This document shows, in pieces, positions 31,848 through 39,222 of a stretch of 64,000 nt of DNA. The stretch is taken from positions 62,001 through 126,000 of the forward strand of contig NZ_CP107008.1 of assembly GCF_025725685.1 (NCBI RefSeq). The letters are read 5' to 3'. The notes under the pieces were generated by a model. The model ran no database searches. It was given only the letters and a program-made list of their open reading frames with translations, and was not told where the DNA came from. This DNA is from Halomonas sp. M4R1S46. GTDB taxonomy: Bacteria > Pseudomonadota > Gammaproteobacteria > Pseudomonadales > Halomonadaceae. A program made the translations under genes and the position numbers. Positions within the stretch are counted from its first letter, which is position 1; the number at the start of each line of letters is the position of its first letter.

Positions 31848-34034
31848 ATGACCCAACGCATCACCCGCCACCGTCTCCAGGTGGCCGCCGAGCTGGACCG
31901 TTTCATCAACGAGCAGGCCCTGCCGGGCACGGGGGTCGACCCCGACGACTTCTGGCGCGGCGTGGACGCCCTGTTTCATGATCTGACACCGAAGAACCGC
32001 GAACTGCTCGCCGAGCGTGACCGCCTGCAAGGGGAGCTCGACACCTGGCACCGCGAGAACCCGGGCCCGATCCGTGACATGCCGGCCTACCGCGGCTACC
32101 TCGAGCGGGTCGGCTACCTCGAGCAGGCGCCTGCCAAGGTCGAGGTCACCACCACCGATGTCGACCGCGAGATCGCCGTGCAGGCCGGCCCGCAACTGGT
32201 GGTGCCGGTCAACAACGCCCGCTATGCCCTGAATGCCGCCAATGCCCGCTGGGGCAGCCTCTACGATGCCCTCTACGGCACCGATGCCATCGCCGAGGAG
32301 GGCGGCGCCGAGAGGGGCGAGAGCTTCAACCCCAAGCGGGCGGAGAAGGTCATCGCCTACGCCCGTGGCGTGCTCGACCGCGCCGCGCCGCTGGCGACCG
32401 GCTCGCACCGCGAGGCGGTGAAGTACGCCCTGCGTGACGGCCATCTCACGGTGACCCTGGACGGCGGTCGCGAGACCGGCCTCAAGGAGCCGGGCAAGCT
32501 GGTCGGCTACCAGGGCGAGGCCGCCGCGCCCTCCGCCATCCTGCTGGTCAACCATGGCCTGCACCTGGAGATCCAGGTCGATGCCGGGCACCCCATCGGC
32601 AAGACCGACCCGGCGGGGGTCAAGGACGTGGTCGTCGAGGCTGCGCTGACCGCCATCATGGACTGCGAGGATTCCGTGGCCGCGGTGGACGCCGAGGACA
32701 AGGTCGGCGTCTACGCCAACTGGTTGGGCCTGATGAAGGGCGACCTCGAGGAGCAGATCGAGAAGGGCGGCAAGTCCTTCACCCGCCGCCTGCACGGCGA
32801 CCGGACCTGGACCGACCCCCAGGGCGGCGAGGTGATCCTGCCGGGCCGCGCCCTGCTGTTCGTGCGCAACGTCGGCCACCTGATGACCACCCCGGCGGTG
32901 CTCGATGCCGAGGGCAACGAGCTACCCGAGGGCATCCTCGACGGCATCGTCACCAGCCTGGTCGCCCTGCACGACCTGCAGAAGGACGCGGGGCAGCCGC
33001 GCAACTCCCGCCAGGGCTCGGTGTACATCGTCAAGCCGAAGATGCACGGCCCCCGCGAAGTGGCCTTCGCCAACGAGCTGTTCGGCCGCGTCGAGGACCT
33101 GCTGGGCATGCGCCGGGACACCCTCAAGATGGGCATCATGGACGAGGAGCGCCGCACCTCGGTCAACCTCAAGGCCTGCCTCAACGAGGCGACCTCGCGG
33201 GTGGTGTTCATCAACACCGGCTTCCTCGATCGTACCGGCGACGAGATGCACACCGTCATGGAAGCCGGGCCGATGATCCGCAAGGGCGACATGAAGAACA
33301 GCGCCTGGATCGGCGCCTACGAGCGCAGCAACGTCCAGGTCGGCCTGGCCTGTGGCCTGCGCGGCCACGCCCAGATCGGCAAGGGCATGTGGGCCATGCC
33401 GGACCTGATGGCCGCCATGCTGGAGCAGAAGATCGGCCATCCCAAGGCCGGCGCCAACACCGCCTGGGTGCCGTCGCCCACCGCCGCCACCCTGCACGCC
33501 CTGCACTATCACCAGGTCAACGTGGCCGAGGTGCAGCGCGAGCTGGAGGCCCAGGGTGAGCATGCCCTGCGTGGACAGCTCCTCGACGACCTGCTCACCG
33601 TGCCGGTGGCCGAGAACCCGACCTGGTCCGACGAGGAGATCCAGCAGGAGCTCGACAACAACTGCCAGGGCATCCTCGGCTACGTGGTGCGCTGGGTCGA
33701 GCACGGCGTGGGCTGCTCCAAGGTGCCGGACATCCATGACGTGGGCCTGATGGAGGACCGCGCCACCCTGCGCATCTCCAGCCAGCACGTGGCCAACTGG
33801 CTGCACCATGGCGTGGTGGATGCCGACCGGGTCCGGGCGACCCTGGAACGCATGGCCAAGGTAGTGGACGAGCAGAACGCCGGTGATCCGGACTACACGC
33901 CGATGAGCGCCGACTTCTCCGCTTCCCACGCCTTCCAGGCCGCCTCGGACCTGATCTTCAAGGGGCTCGAGCAGCCTGCCGGTTACACCGAGCCGCTGCT
34001 GCATCACTGGCGCGCGGTGCACAAGGCGGGATAA
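31848..34034 (+). CDS. glcB: Malate synthase G
   Basis: 728 residues, normal for the monomeric G isoform. It condenses glyoxylate with acetyl-CoA to malate in the cytosol. Family features are EDSVAAVDAEDKVGVYANWLGL (in part), the FVRNVGHLMT strand, the catalytic region MGIMDEERRTSVNL, and CLNEATSRVVFINTGFLDRTGDE (in part), with the late catalytic Asp within VPDIHDVGLMEDRATLRIS. Monocistronic, with AGGAG before the ATG. Isocitrate lyase is not in the window. Confidence 0.95.
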   Translation: MTQRITRHRLQVAAELDRFINEQALPGTGVDPDDFWRGVDALFHDLTPKNRELLAERDRLQGELDTWHRENPGPIRDMPAYRGYLERVGYLEQAPAKVEVTTTDVDREIAVQAGPQLVVPVNNARYALNAANARWGSLYDALYGTDAIAEEGGAERGESFNPKRAEKVIAYARGVLDRAAPLATGSHREAVKYALRDGHLTVTLDGGRETGLKEPGKLVGYQGEAAAPSAILLVNHGLHLEIQVDAGHPIGKTDPAGVKDVVVEAALTAIMDCEDSVAAVDAEDKVGVYANWLGLMKGDLEEQIEKGGKSFTRRLHGDRTWTDPQGGEVILPGRALLFVRNVGHLMTTPAVLDAEGNELPEGILDGIVTSLVALHDLQKDAGQPRNSRQGSVYIVKPKMHGPREVAFANELFGRVEDLLGMRRDTLKMGIMDEERRTSVNLKACLNEATSRVVFINTGFLDRTGDEMHTVMEAGPMIRKGDMKNSAWIGAYERSNVQVGLACGLRGHAQIGKGMWAMPDLMAAMLEQKIGHPKAGANTAWVPSPTAATLHALHYHQVNVAEVQRELEAQGEHALRGQLLDDLLTVPVAENPTWSDEEIQQELDNNCQGILGYVVRWVEHGVGCSKVPDIHDVGLMEDRATLRISSQHVANWLHHGVVDADRVRATLERMAKVVDEQNAGDPDYTPMSADFSASHAFQAASDLIFKGLEQPAGYTEPLLHHWRAVHKAG

Positions 34035-34073
34035 TCGCGGGCGGGCTGCGAGTAGAGGGATACCCTGATATTC

Positions 34074-34178
34074 GTGGCTCGTGGCTCGTGGCTCGTGGCT
34101 CGTGGCTCGTGGCTCGTGGCTCGTGGCTCGTGGCTCGTGGCTCGTGGCTCGTGGCTCGTGGCTCGTGGCTCGTGGCTC
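34074..34178 (+). repeat. Perfect heptanucleotide tandem repeat, 15 copies of GTGGCTC
   Basis: Fifteen uninterrupted identical copies of GTGGCTC, with a partial sixteenth (GTGGC), lie between glcB and the thioesterase gene. Because 7 is not divisible by 3, the tract is open in several frames and would encode a heptapeptide repeat (ARGSWLV on plus, ATSHEPR on minus). Copy number is likely unstable through strand slippage. No flanking spacers or direct-repeat units of CRISPR size are present. Confidence 0.97.
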
Positions 34179-34249
34179 GTGGCGACTGTGCGCGGCCGGC
34201 CAGCTGGGCTATCTTGGGGACCATCGTCCACTGCCGCAGGGAGCGCCCC

Positions 34250-34663
34250 ATGACCGTGATGACCGCCGCCGCCATCGAGGACTTCCTCGACGAGGTCTTC
34301 CCCCAGCGTTCCGGCACCATCGAGGGCATCGACGAGATGCGGGCCACCATGAGCCTGGCCATCGAGGACGAGCACCTGCGTCCCGGCGCCAGCGTGTCCG
34401 GTCCCACCCTGATGGGGCTCGCCGATGTCTGCCTCTATGTGGCGATCCTGGCCCAGGTCGGTCCCGAGCCGATGGCGGTGACCAGTGACCTGCACTGTCG
34501 CTTCCTGCGTCGTCCGCGGGGCGACCGCGACATCATCGCCAACGCGCGGCTGCTCAAGCTGGGGCGGCGCCTGGCGGTGGGCGAGGTCCAGCTGTTCTCC
34601 GCCGGCGACGAGGCCCCGGTGGCCCTGGTCACGGCGACCTATGTCCTGCCGGACGGCGACTGA
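34250..34663 (+). CDS. PaaI-type hotdog-fold thioesterase
   Basis: 137 residues. A hotdog domain with the PaaI signature (GASVSGPTLMGLADVCLYVAI, in part), the strand FLRRPRGDRDIIANARLLKLGRRLAVGEV (in part) and a catalytic Asp in LADV. It would hydrolyse acyl- or aryl-CoA thioesters. ATG 34250 with AGGGAG is chosen. An in-frame extension reaches back into the heptamer tract to 34088; whether it stays in frame depends on repeat number. Confidence 0.8.
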   Translation: MTVMTAAAIEDFLDEVFPQRSGTIEGIDEMRATMSLAIEDEHLRPGASVSGPTLMGLADVCLYVAILAQVGPEPMAVTSDLHCRFLRRPRGDRDIIANARLLKLGRRLAVGEVQLFSAGDEAPVALVTATYVLPDGD

Positions 34664-34668
34664 GCCTT

Positions 34669-34759
34669 GGGGAAACACTGATTCGATGGCTGCGCTCCGG
34701 CGGCGGCCAGACTAGGCGTCCCGGCCCCTCTTCGCTCGCGACATGAATCAGCGCTCCCG
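34669..34759. repeat. Short palindromic (MITE-like) repeat element
   Basis: A 90-base element bounded by imperfect inverted termini: GGGAAACACTGATTC at 34670-34684 and GAATCAGCGCTCCC at 34745-34758. It fills the gap between the thioesterase stop and the DUF423 gene, and the right terminus supplies the last codons and stop of the DUF423 gene. No coding capacity. Confidence 0.5.
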
Positions 34760-35149
34760 AGAACCAGCACTGACGCTGGGCGCGCGGAGGACACAGACGG
34801 CCAGCGCCAGCCAGCCGCCGATCAGCAGCACGCCGCCCAGCGGGGTGACCAGGCCGAGGCCTGCCAGGCCCGACAGGGCCAGGGCGTACAGCGAGCCCGA
34901 GAACAGCAGCATGCCCGCCGCCCACAGGCCCAGGGCCAGGCGCTGACCGGGGCGCGGGCAGGCGGCGCGCCAGGCCAGCACCCCGAGCATCGCCAGGCTG
35001 TGCCAGGCCTGATAGCGCACCCCGGTCTCGACGGCCGCCACCAGCCGCGGGGCCAGGCTGCCCTCCAGGGCATGGGCGCCGAAGGCGCCGGCCATCACCA
35101 TCAGGGCGCCGGACAGCGCCGCCGCCAGCCACCAGGGTCGGTCCTGCAT
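34748..35149 (-). CDS. DUF423-family membrane protein (YgdD-like)
   Basis: 133 residues with four hydrophobic helices. The N-terminal GAFGAHALEGSLAPR and the motif YQAWHSLAMLG are the DUF423 signature. Function is unknown; the family is a small inner-membrane protein. The final residues (about SRER) derive from the repeat element at 34669-34759. Divergent from thiS. Confidence 0.85.
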   Translation of the reverse strand: MQDRPWWLAAALSGALMVMAGAFGAHALEGSLAPRLVAAVETGVRYQAWHSLAMLGVLAWRAACPRPGQRLALGLWAAGMLLFSGSLYALALSGLAGLGLVTPLGGVLLIGGWLALAVCVLRAPSVSAGSRER

Positions 35150-35247
35150 CTCGGGTCTCCTGCGATCGTCTCGTGGTTACCGTACCCGGCCCGGCCCTGA
35201 GGCGCTACAATGTGGGCCCGCGAATCCGCAGCCCCGGAGAGGATGCC

Positions 35248-35448
35248 ATGCAGATCCAGCTCAATGGCGAGGCCCGCACCCTGGAGGCCGATGCCTCGGT
35301 GGCCCGGCTGGTCGAGTCCCTCGGCCTGACCGGCCGCCGCATCGCCGTGGAGGTCAACGAGGAGATCGTGCCCAGGAGCGTCCACGCCGAGACGCGCCTG
35401 GCCGAGGGTGACCGGGTCGAGATCGTCCACGCCATCGGTGGCGGCTGA
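35248..35448 (+). CDS. thiS: Sulfur carrier protein ThiS
   Basis: 66 residues, ubiquitin-like. The C-terminal Gly-Gly (AIGGG; one extra Gly compared with the usual GG end, as is common) is adenylated by ThiF and thiocarboxylated to donate sulfur to the thiazole ring of thiamine. GAGAGGA upstream of ATG; a TACAAT -10 box at 35206-35211. thiG follows 48 bases later. I see no TPP riboswitch in the leader. Confidence 0.9.
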   Translation: MQIQLNGEARTLEADASVARLVESLGLTGRRIAVEVNEEIVPRSVHAETRLAEGDRVEIVHAIGGG

Positions 35449-35496
35449 CGCGCCGAGGCGGTCCCGCGAACCAGGATCCACAGGAGCACGACAACC

Positions 35497-36294
35497 ATGA
35501 CCGACTTCTTCCAGGACGCGCCGCTGCGCATCGCCGGCCGCGAATTCACCTCGCGCCTGCTGGTGGGCACCGGCAAGTACCGCGACTTCGACGAGACCGG
35601 TGAGGCCATCGCCGCGAGTGGCGCCGAGGTGGTGACCTTCGCGGTGCGGCGCACCAATCTGGGGCAGGATGCCGCGGCGCCGAACCTGCTCGACGTCGTC
35701 TCGCCGGAGCGCTACACCCTGCTGCCCAACACCGCCGGGTGCTATACCGCCAAGGATGCGGTGCGGACCTGCCGGCTGGCCCGCGAGCTCCTCGACGGCC
35801 ACAACCTGGTCAAGCTCGAGGTGCTGGGGGACGACACCACCCTCTATCCCAACGTGGTGGAGACGCTGGCCGCCACCGAGACGCTGGTCAACGACGGCTT
35901 CGACGTGATGGTCTATACCAGCGACGACCCCATCGTCGCCCGCGAGCTGGAGCGCCTGGGCTGCTGCGCCGTGATGCCGCTGGGCTCGCTGATCGGCTCC
36001 GGCCATGGCATCCAGAACCCCCACAACCTTCGCCTGATCATCGAGCAGGCCGGCGTGCCGGTGCTGGTGGATGCGGGCATCGGCACCGCCTCCGAGGCGG
36101 CCCTGGCCATGGAGCTGGGCTGCGACGGGGTGCTGATGAACTCCGCCATCGCCCATGCCCGACAGCCGCTGCTGATGGCCAGCGCCATGAAGCAGGCCGT
36201 CCAGGCCGGCCGCGAGGCCTTCCTGGCCGGGCGCATGCCGCGCCGCCAGAGCGCCGACCCGTCCTCGCCCCTGGCGGGCCGTATCAACGCCTGA
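35497..36294 (+). CDS. thiG: Thiazole synthase ThiG
   Basis: 265 residues, TIM barrel. It joins the ThiS thiocarboxylate, dehydroglycine and deoxyxylulose phosphate into thiazole phosphate carboxylate. Schiff-base Lys106 lies in NLVKLEVLGDD; phosphate-binding loops are at GTGKY (near the start), VDAGIGTASEAA and MNSAIAHA. The N-terminal DAPLRIAGREFTSRLLVGTGKY is typical (in part). Co-transcribed with thiS and probably trmB. Confidence 0.94.
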   Translation: MTDFFQDAPLRIAGREFTSRLLVGTGKYRDFDETGEAIAASGAEVVTFAVRRTNLGQDAAAPNLLDVVSPERYTLLPNTAGCYTAKDAVRTCRLARELLDGHNLVKLEVLGDDTTLYPNVVETLAATETLVNDGFDVMVYTSDDPIVARELERLGCCAVMPLGSLIGSGHGIQNPHNLRLIIEQAGVPVLVDAGIGTASEAALAMELGCDGVLMNSAIAHARQPLLMASAMKQAVQAGREAFLAGRMPRRQSADPSSPLAGRINA

Positions 36295-36323
36295 CGCCTT
36301 CTTCCCCTGACCCACGAGATCCG

Positions 36324-37079
36324 ATGCCGCGCATGAACGCACCGCACCACGACGACACCGCCTCGACCACCGGCCCGGAAGGCCCCGACGCTCCGCTGCA
36401 TCGCCGGGGCATCAAGAGTTATGTGCTGCGCGCCGGGCGCATGACCGCCGCCCAGACCCGGGGCCTCGAGGAGGTCTGGCCGCGGCTGGGACTGACGCTC
36501 GCCGACGGCCGCCAGGACCTCGACGCCCTCTTCGGTCGCCAGGCCCCGCGGGTGGTGGAGATCGGCTTCGGCATGGGCGCCTCGCTGGTCGAGCAGGCCG
36601 AGACCCATCCCGACACCGACTTCATCGGCATCGAGGTGCACGCCCCCGGGGTCGGCAAGCTGCTCGACGAGGCCGACAAGCGCGGCCTGACCAACCTGCG
36701 CGTCTATCGTGAGGATGCCCTGGCGGTGCTCGAGCACTGCCTGCCCGAGGCCAGCCTCGATACCCTGCAGCTGTTCTTCCCCGATCCCTGGCCGAAGAAG
36801 AAGCACCACAAGCGGCGCATCGTCCAGCCGGCCTTCGTCGCCCTGGTGCGCACCCGGCTCAAGCCCGGCGGCACCCTGCACATGGCCACCGACTGGGAGG
36901 CCTACGCCGAGTGGATGGCGGGGGTCATGGACGGCGCGCCGGGCTATGCCAACACCGCCTCGCCGGAGACCGCCCCCTACGTGCCGCGTCCCGCCTTTCG
37001 TCCCCTCACCAAGTTCGAGGCCCGCGGCGAGCGGCTGGGGCACGGGGTCTGGGATCTGATCTACCGCCGCGTCGACTGA
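36324..37079 (+). CDS. trmB: tRNA (guanine-N7-)-methyltransferase TrmB
   Basis: 251 residues. A SAM-dependent enzyme that makes m7G46 in tRNA. It shows the SAM motif VVEIGFGMG near residue 74, GIEVHAPGVG, and the signature LQLFFPDPWPKKKHHKRR. The first 30 residues are a variable extension. Follows thiG by 29 bases, a common gammaproteobacterial order. Its last 74 bases overlap the convergent EamA gene. Confidence 0.93.
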   Translation: MPRMNAPHHDDTASTTGPEGPDAPLHRRGIKSYVLRAGRMTAAQTRGLEEVWPRLGLTLADGRQDLDALFGRQAPRVVEIGFGMGASLVEQAETHPDTDFIGIEVHAPGVGKLLDEADKRGLTNLRVYREDALAVLEHCLPEASLDTLQLFFPDPWPKKKHHKRRIVQPAFVALVRTRLKPGGTLHMATDWEAYAEWMAGVMDGAPGYANTASPETAPYVPRPAFRPLTKFEARGERLGHGVWDLIYRRVD

Positions 37080-38064
37080 GCGGGCTTCCGGTGCCGGCGT
37101 GGCCGCCGGCCCCGCGGCCCCGCGGCCGACCCGCGACCAGGGCGGCGCCGGCGCCGAGCAGTCCCAGGCCCATGCCGGCGATGCCGAGCCCGCCCGGCCA
37201 CTCCCCGAACAGCAGGGCCGTCCAGCCCAGGGTCACCGCCGGGGTCAGGGCGACCAGCGCGGCGCTGTGGCTCACCCCGAAGCGGCGCAGGCTCTCGATG
37301 AAGAAGCCGTAGCCGCCGAAGGTGGCGAGCAGGATCAGCCAGGCCAGCGCCGTCAGCGTGTCCAGGGTGAGGGGCGGTGGCGCCGGCCAGTCTCCCTGGC
37401 GCGCCACGGCGGCGACCCAGAACACCACCGTCGCCGCCGCCAGCTGGCTGGTCAGCCGCGCCTCCATTCCCAGAGCCGCCGGCCGCCGGGCGCCCAGCAC
37501 GCTGCCCAGGCTCACGGCCACCACCGCCAGCAGCGGCAGGCCGTAGGCCCAGGCCGGCGCGCCGCCCACGCCCTGCAGGTCGTCCAGTACGCTCAAGCCG
37601 GCCCCCAGGGTCGCCACCGACATGCCCAGCCACTGGGCCGGACGCGCGCGCTCGCCCAGCCACCAGCCGGCCAGGGTGGTGGCCGCCAGGGGTTGCAGGG
37701 CGCCGATCAGGGCCGCCACGCCGGCGCTGACGCCGGCCTCCACCGCCAGCAGCATGGCCAGCAGGTAGGCGCCCACCGTCAGGCTGCCGACCAGGGCGTC
37801 GCGGGCCAGGGCGCGGGGCGACAGGCCCGGCCCCCGGCGCCGGGGGGGCCGCAGCGCCCACCAGCAGCCCGCCAGCAGGGTGGCCAGCGCGAAGCGCCAG
37901 GCATAGAGCGACAGGGCCGGCGTGTCGACGGCCACGGCCAGGCGACTGCCCACGAAGCCGCTGCTCCAGCACAGCACGAAGCCGACGGCCACGACGAGGC
38001 CGCCCAGTGGTGCGGCACCCGGCCGCGGCCACCCCGTTAGCGACAGGCGTGTGAAGGCGCGCAT
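37006..38064 (-). CDS. EamA/DMT-family transporter
   Basis: 352 residues with ten hydrophobic helices in two EamA repeats (about 20-150 and 160-305), including WSSGFVGSRLAV at the start and PAVTLGWTALLFGE near the end of repeat 2. The C-terminal 45 residues are Arg/Gly-rich and overlap the 3' end of trmB by 74 bases, so this tail may be a read-through extension rather than a selected domain. A metabolite exporter is likely; substrate unknown. ATG 38064 with GGGGAGG upstream. Divergent from a LysR gene that probably regulates it. Confidence 0.82.
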   Translation of the reverse strand: MRAFTRLSLTGWPRPGAAPLGGLVVAVGFVLCWSSGFVGSRLAVAVDTPALSLYAWRFALATLLAGCWWALRPPRRRGPGLSPRALARDALVGSLTVGAYLLAMLLAVEAGVSAGVAALIGALQPLAATTLAGWWLGERARPAQWLGMSVATLGAGLSVLDDLQGVGGAPAWAYGLPLLAVVAVSLGSVLGARRPAALGMEARLTSQLAAATVVFWVAAVARQGDWPAPPPLTLDTLTALAWLILLATFGGYGFFIESLRRFGVSHSAALVALTPAVTLGWTALLFGEWPGGLGIAGMGLGLLGAGAALVAGRPRGRGAGGHAGTGSPLSRRGGRSDPRPRAPAARRGPRTW

Positions 38065-38157
38065 GGGACCTCCCCGAGACATTCGGTGACTTGTGGGGAG
38101 AGTCTGGGGCGCCTAGAGTCTTTCGGGAATCGAAACTTTTTTCAGCGAGCGTTCAAT

Positions 38158-39042
38158 ATGGCTGAAGTCTCCTCGGACACCCTGGACCTGGAGGCCCTGC
38201 GCAGTTTCGTGGTGGTGGCACGCCTCGGCTCCCTGGCCGCGGCCGCCGAGCAGCGCCATCGCACGGTCAGCGCCCTGAGCATGCAGATCAAGCGGCTCGA
38301 GGCGCGGCTGGGCACGCGCCTGTTGCTGCGCGGGCCCCGCGGCATGACGCCCACGGCCGCCGGCGAGACGCTGCTCGGCGAGGCCCGGGAGCTGCTGCGC
38401 CACCATGACGGCCTGGTGGCCCGGATCAGTGGCCGGGGCCTGAGTGGCCGGGTGCGCTTCGGCCTGCCGGAGGACTATGCCAGCCGACTGGTCGGGCGGC
38501 TTTTGCCGGACTTCCTGGCCCGCCACCCGGACGTGGTGCTGGAGGCGGTGACCGCCACCAGCGGCGACCTGGCGAGGCGGCTGGAGCGGGGGGAGCTGTC
38601 GCTGATCGTGGCTCTGGATCGTCCGCATCGTCTGGTCGGGGGCGAGCCGCTGTGGCGCACCACCCCGGTCTGGGCGGGGGCCCGGGAGCTGGCCCTGGCG
38701 CCGGATCAGCCGCTGCCGCTGGCCCTGCACCCGGTGGACTGCCCCTATCGCCACCTGGGGCTCGAGGCCCTGGAGGCCATCGGCCGTCCCTGGCACGCGG
38801 TGTTCACCAGTACCAGCATCCATGCGGTGGAGACGGCCGTGGAAGCCGGGCTGGCCGTGAGCATCCTGGAGCGGGACCGGCTGACGCCGGCCATGCGCGA
38901 GCTGGGCGAGGCCGAGGGCCTGCCGCCGCTACCGGCCTGCGAGGCCCAGCTGCACTACGGGCGACAGGTGACCGCCGCCTCCTGGCCGGCGGTGGAGGCG
39001 CTGGGCGAGCTGCTGAAGCAGCGCCTGGGGCGGCGCGAATGA
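38158..39042 (+). CDS. LysR-family regulator
   Basis: 294 residues. N-terminal HTH (residues 10-68, LRSFVVVARLGSLAAAAEQ) and a LysR effector domain, with the first lobe starting near RVRFGLPEDYASRL, reminiscent of the regulators paired with small exporters. It is divergent from the EamA transporter with a 93-base shared promoter region, so that gene is the probable target. The ATG at 38158 has only a weak ribosome site (CAGCGAG). The stop lies just before the small-RNA terminator on the other strand. Confidence 0.83.
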   Translation: MAEVSSDTLDLEALRSFVVVARLGSLAAAAEQRHRTVSALSMQIKRLEARLGTRLLLRGPRGMTPTAAGETLLGEARELLRHHDGLVARISGRGLSGRVRFGLPEDYASRLVGRLLPDFLARHPDVVLEAVTATSGDLARRLERGELSLIVALDRPHRLVGGEPLWRTTPVWAGARELALAPDQPLPLALHPVDCPYRHLGLEALEAIGRPWHAVFTSTSIHAVETAVEAGLAVSILERDRLTPAMRELGEAEGLPPLPACEAQLHYGRQVTAASWPAVEALGELLKQRLGRRE

Positions 39043-39045
39043 CGG

Positions 39046-39162
39046 AAAAAAGAAAGCCGCCCCGGAGGGCGGCGAAAAGACCGTGACTAGCAATGAGGAG
39101 GAGAAACCGGGACAGGGGCTGGCAAGCTCCCTGACCGGGATGGCGCCTCATCAACGCCATGT
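39046..39162 (-). ncRNA. Candidate small regulatory RNA with Fur-type promoter
   Basis: Read on the minus strand, a predicted transcript of about 117 bases starts near 39162. It would fold into a 5' hairpin (ATGGCG/CGCCAT, 39140-39160), a central hairpin (CCGG + CAGGGGCT arms, 39107-39138) and a rho-independent terminator (GCCGCCC-TCCG-GGGCGGC, 39056-39073, then a T-rich tract). Between the last two lies an unstructured pyrimidine-rich linker (UUUCUCCUCCUCAUUGCUAG) complementary to Shine-Dalgarno sequences. No ribosome site or conserved frame. It resembles iron-responsive sRNAs of the RyhB/PrrF type in logic, not in sequence as far as I can tell. Confidence 0.55.
39056..39073 (-). terminator. 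Rho-independent terminator of the candidate small RNA
   Basis: A 7-bp GC stem with a UCCG-type tetraloop followed, on the minus strand only, by TTTCTTTTTT. On the plus strand no T-run follows, so it does not serve the LysR gene. Confidence 0.8.
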
Positions 39163-39168
39163 GCCAAG

Positions 39169-39196
39169 AGTAAATCGTTCTCATTCATCGCGTCAA
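39169..39196 (-). promoter_or_regulatory. Promoter with Fur-like box for the candidate small RNA
   Basis: On the minus strand TTGACG (39196-39191) and TTTACT (39174-39169) are 16 bases apart. Within the spacer AATGAGAACGATT (39185-39173) agrees with the Fur core AATGATAATCATT at 10 of 13 positions. A repressor there would block transcription, as for classical iron-controlled genes. Confidence 0.5.
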
Positions 39197-39222
39197 TGTA
39201 AACGAGAACTTTTTTTATTTGC

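Noticed and set aside
34074..34178. CRISPR array
   Set aside because: Uninterrupted 7-base units without spacers, leader or cas genes.
34004..34678. Minus-strand protein made of repeated ATSHEPR heptapeptides
   Set aside because: It is the translation of the GTGGCTC tract plus antisense thioesterase sequence; no ribosome site or conserved domain.
35150..35247. TPP riboswitch upstream of thiS
   Set aside because: The 98-base leader lacks the conserved CUGAGA and ACCUGA-type thi-box elements.
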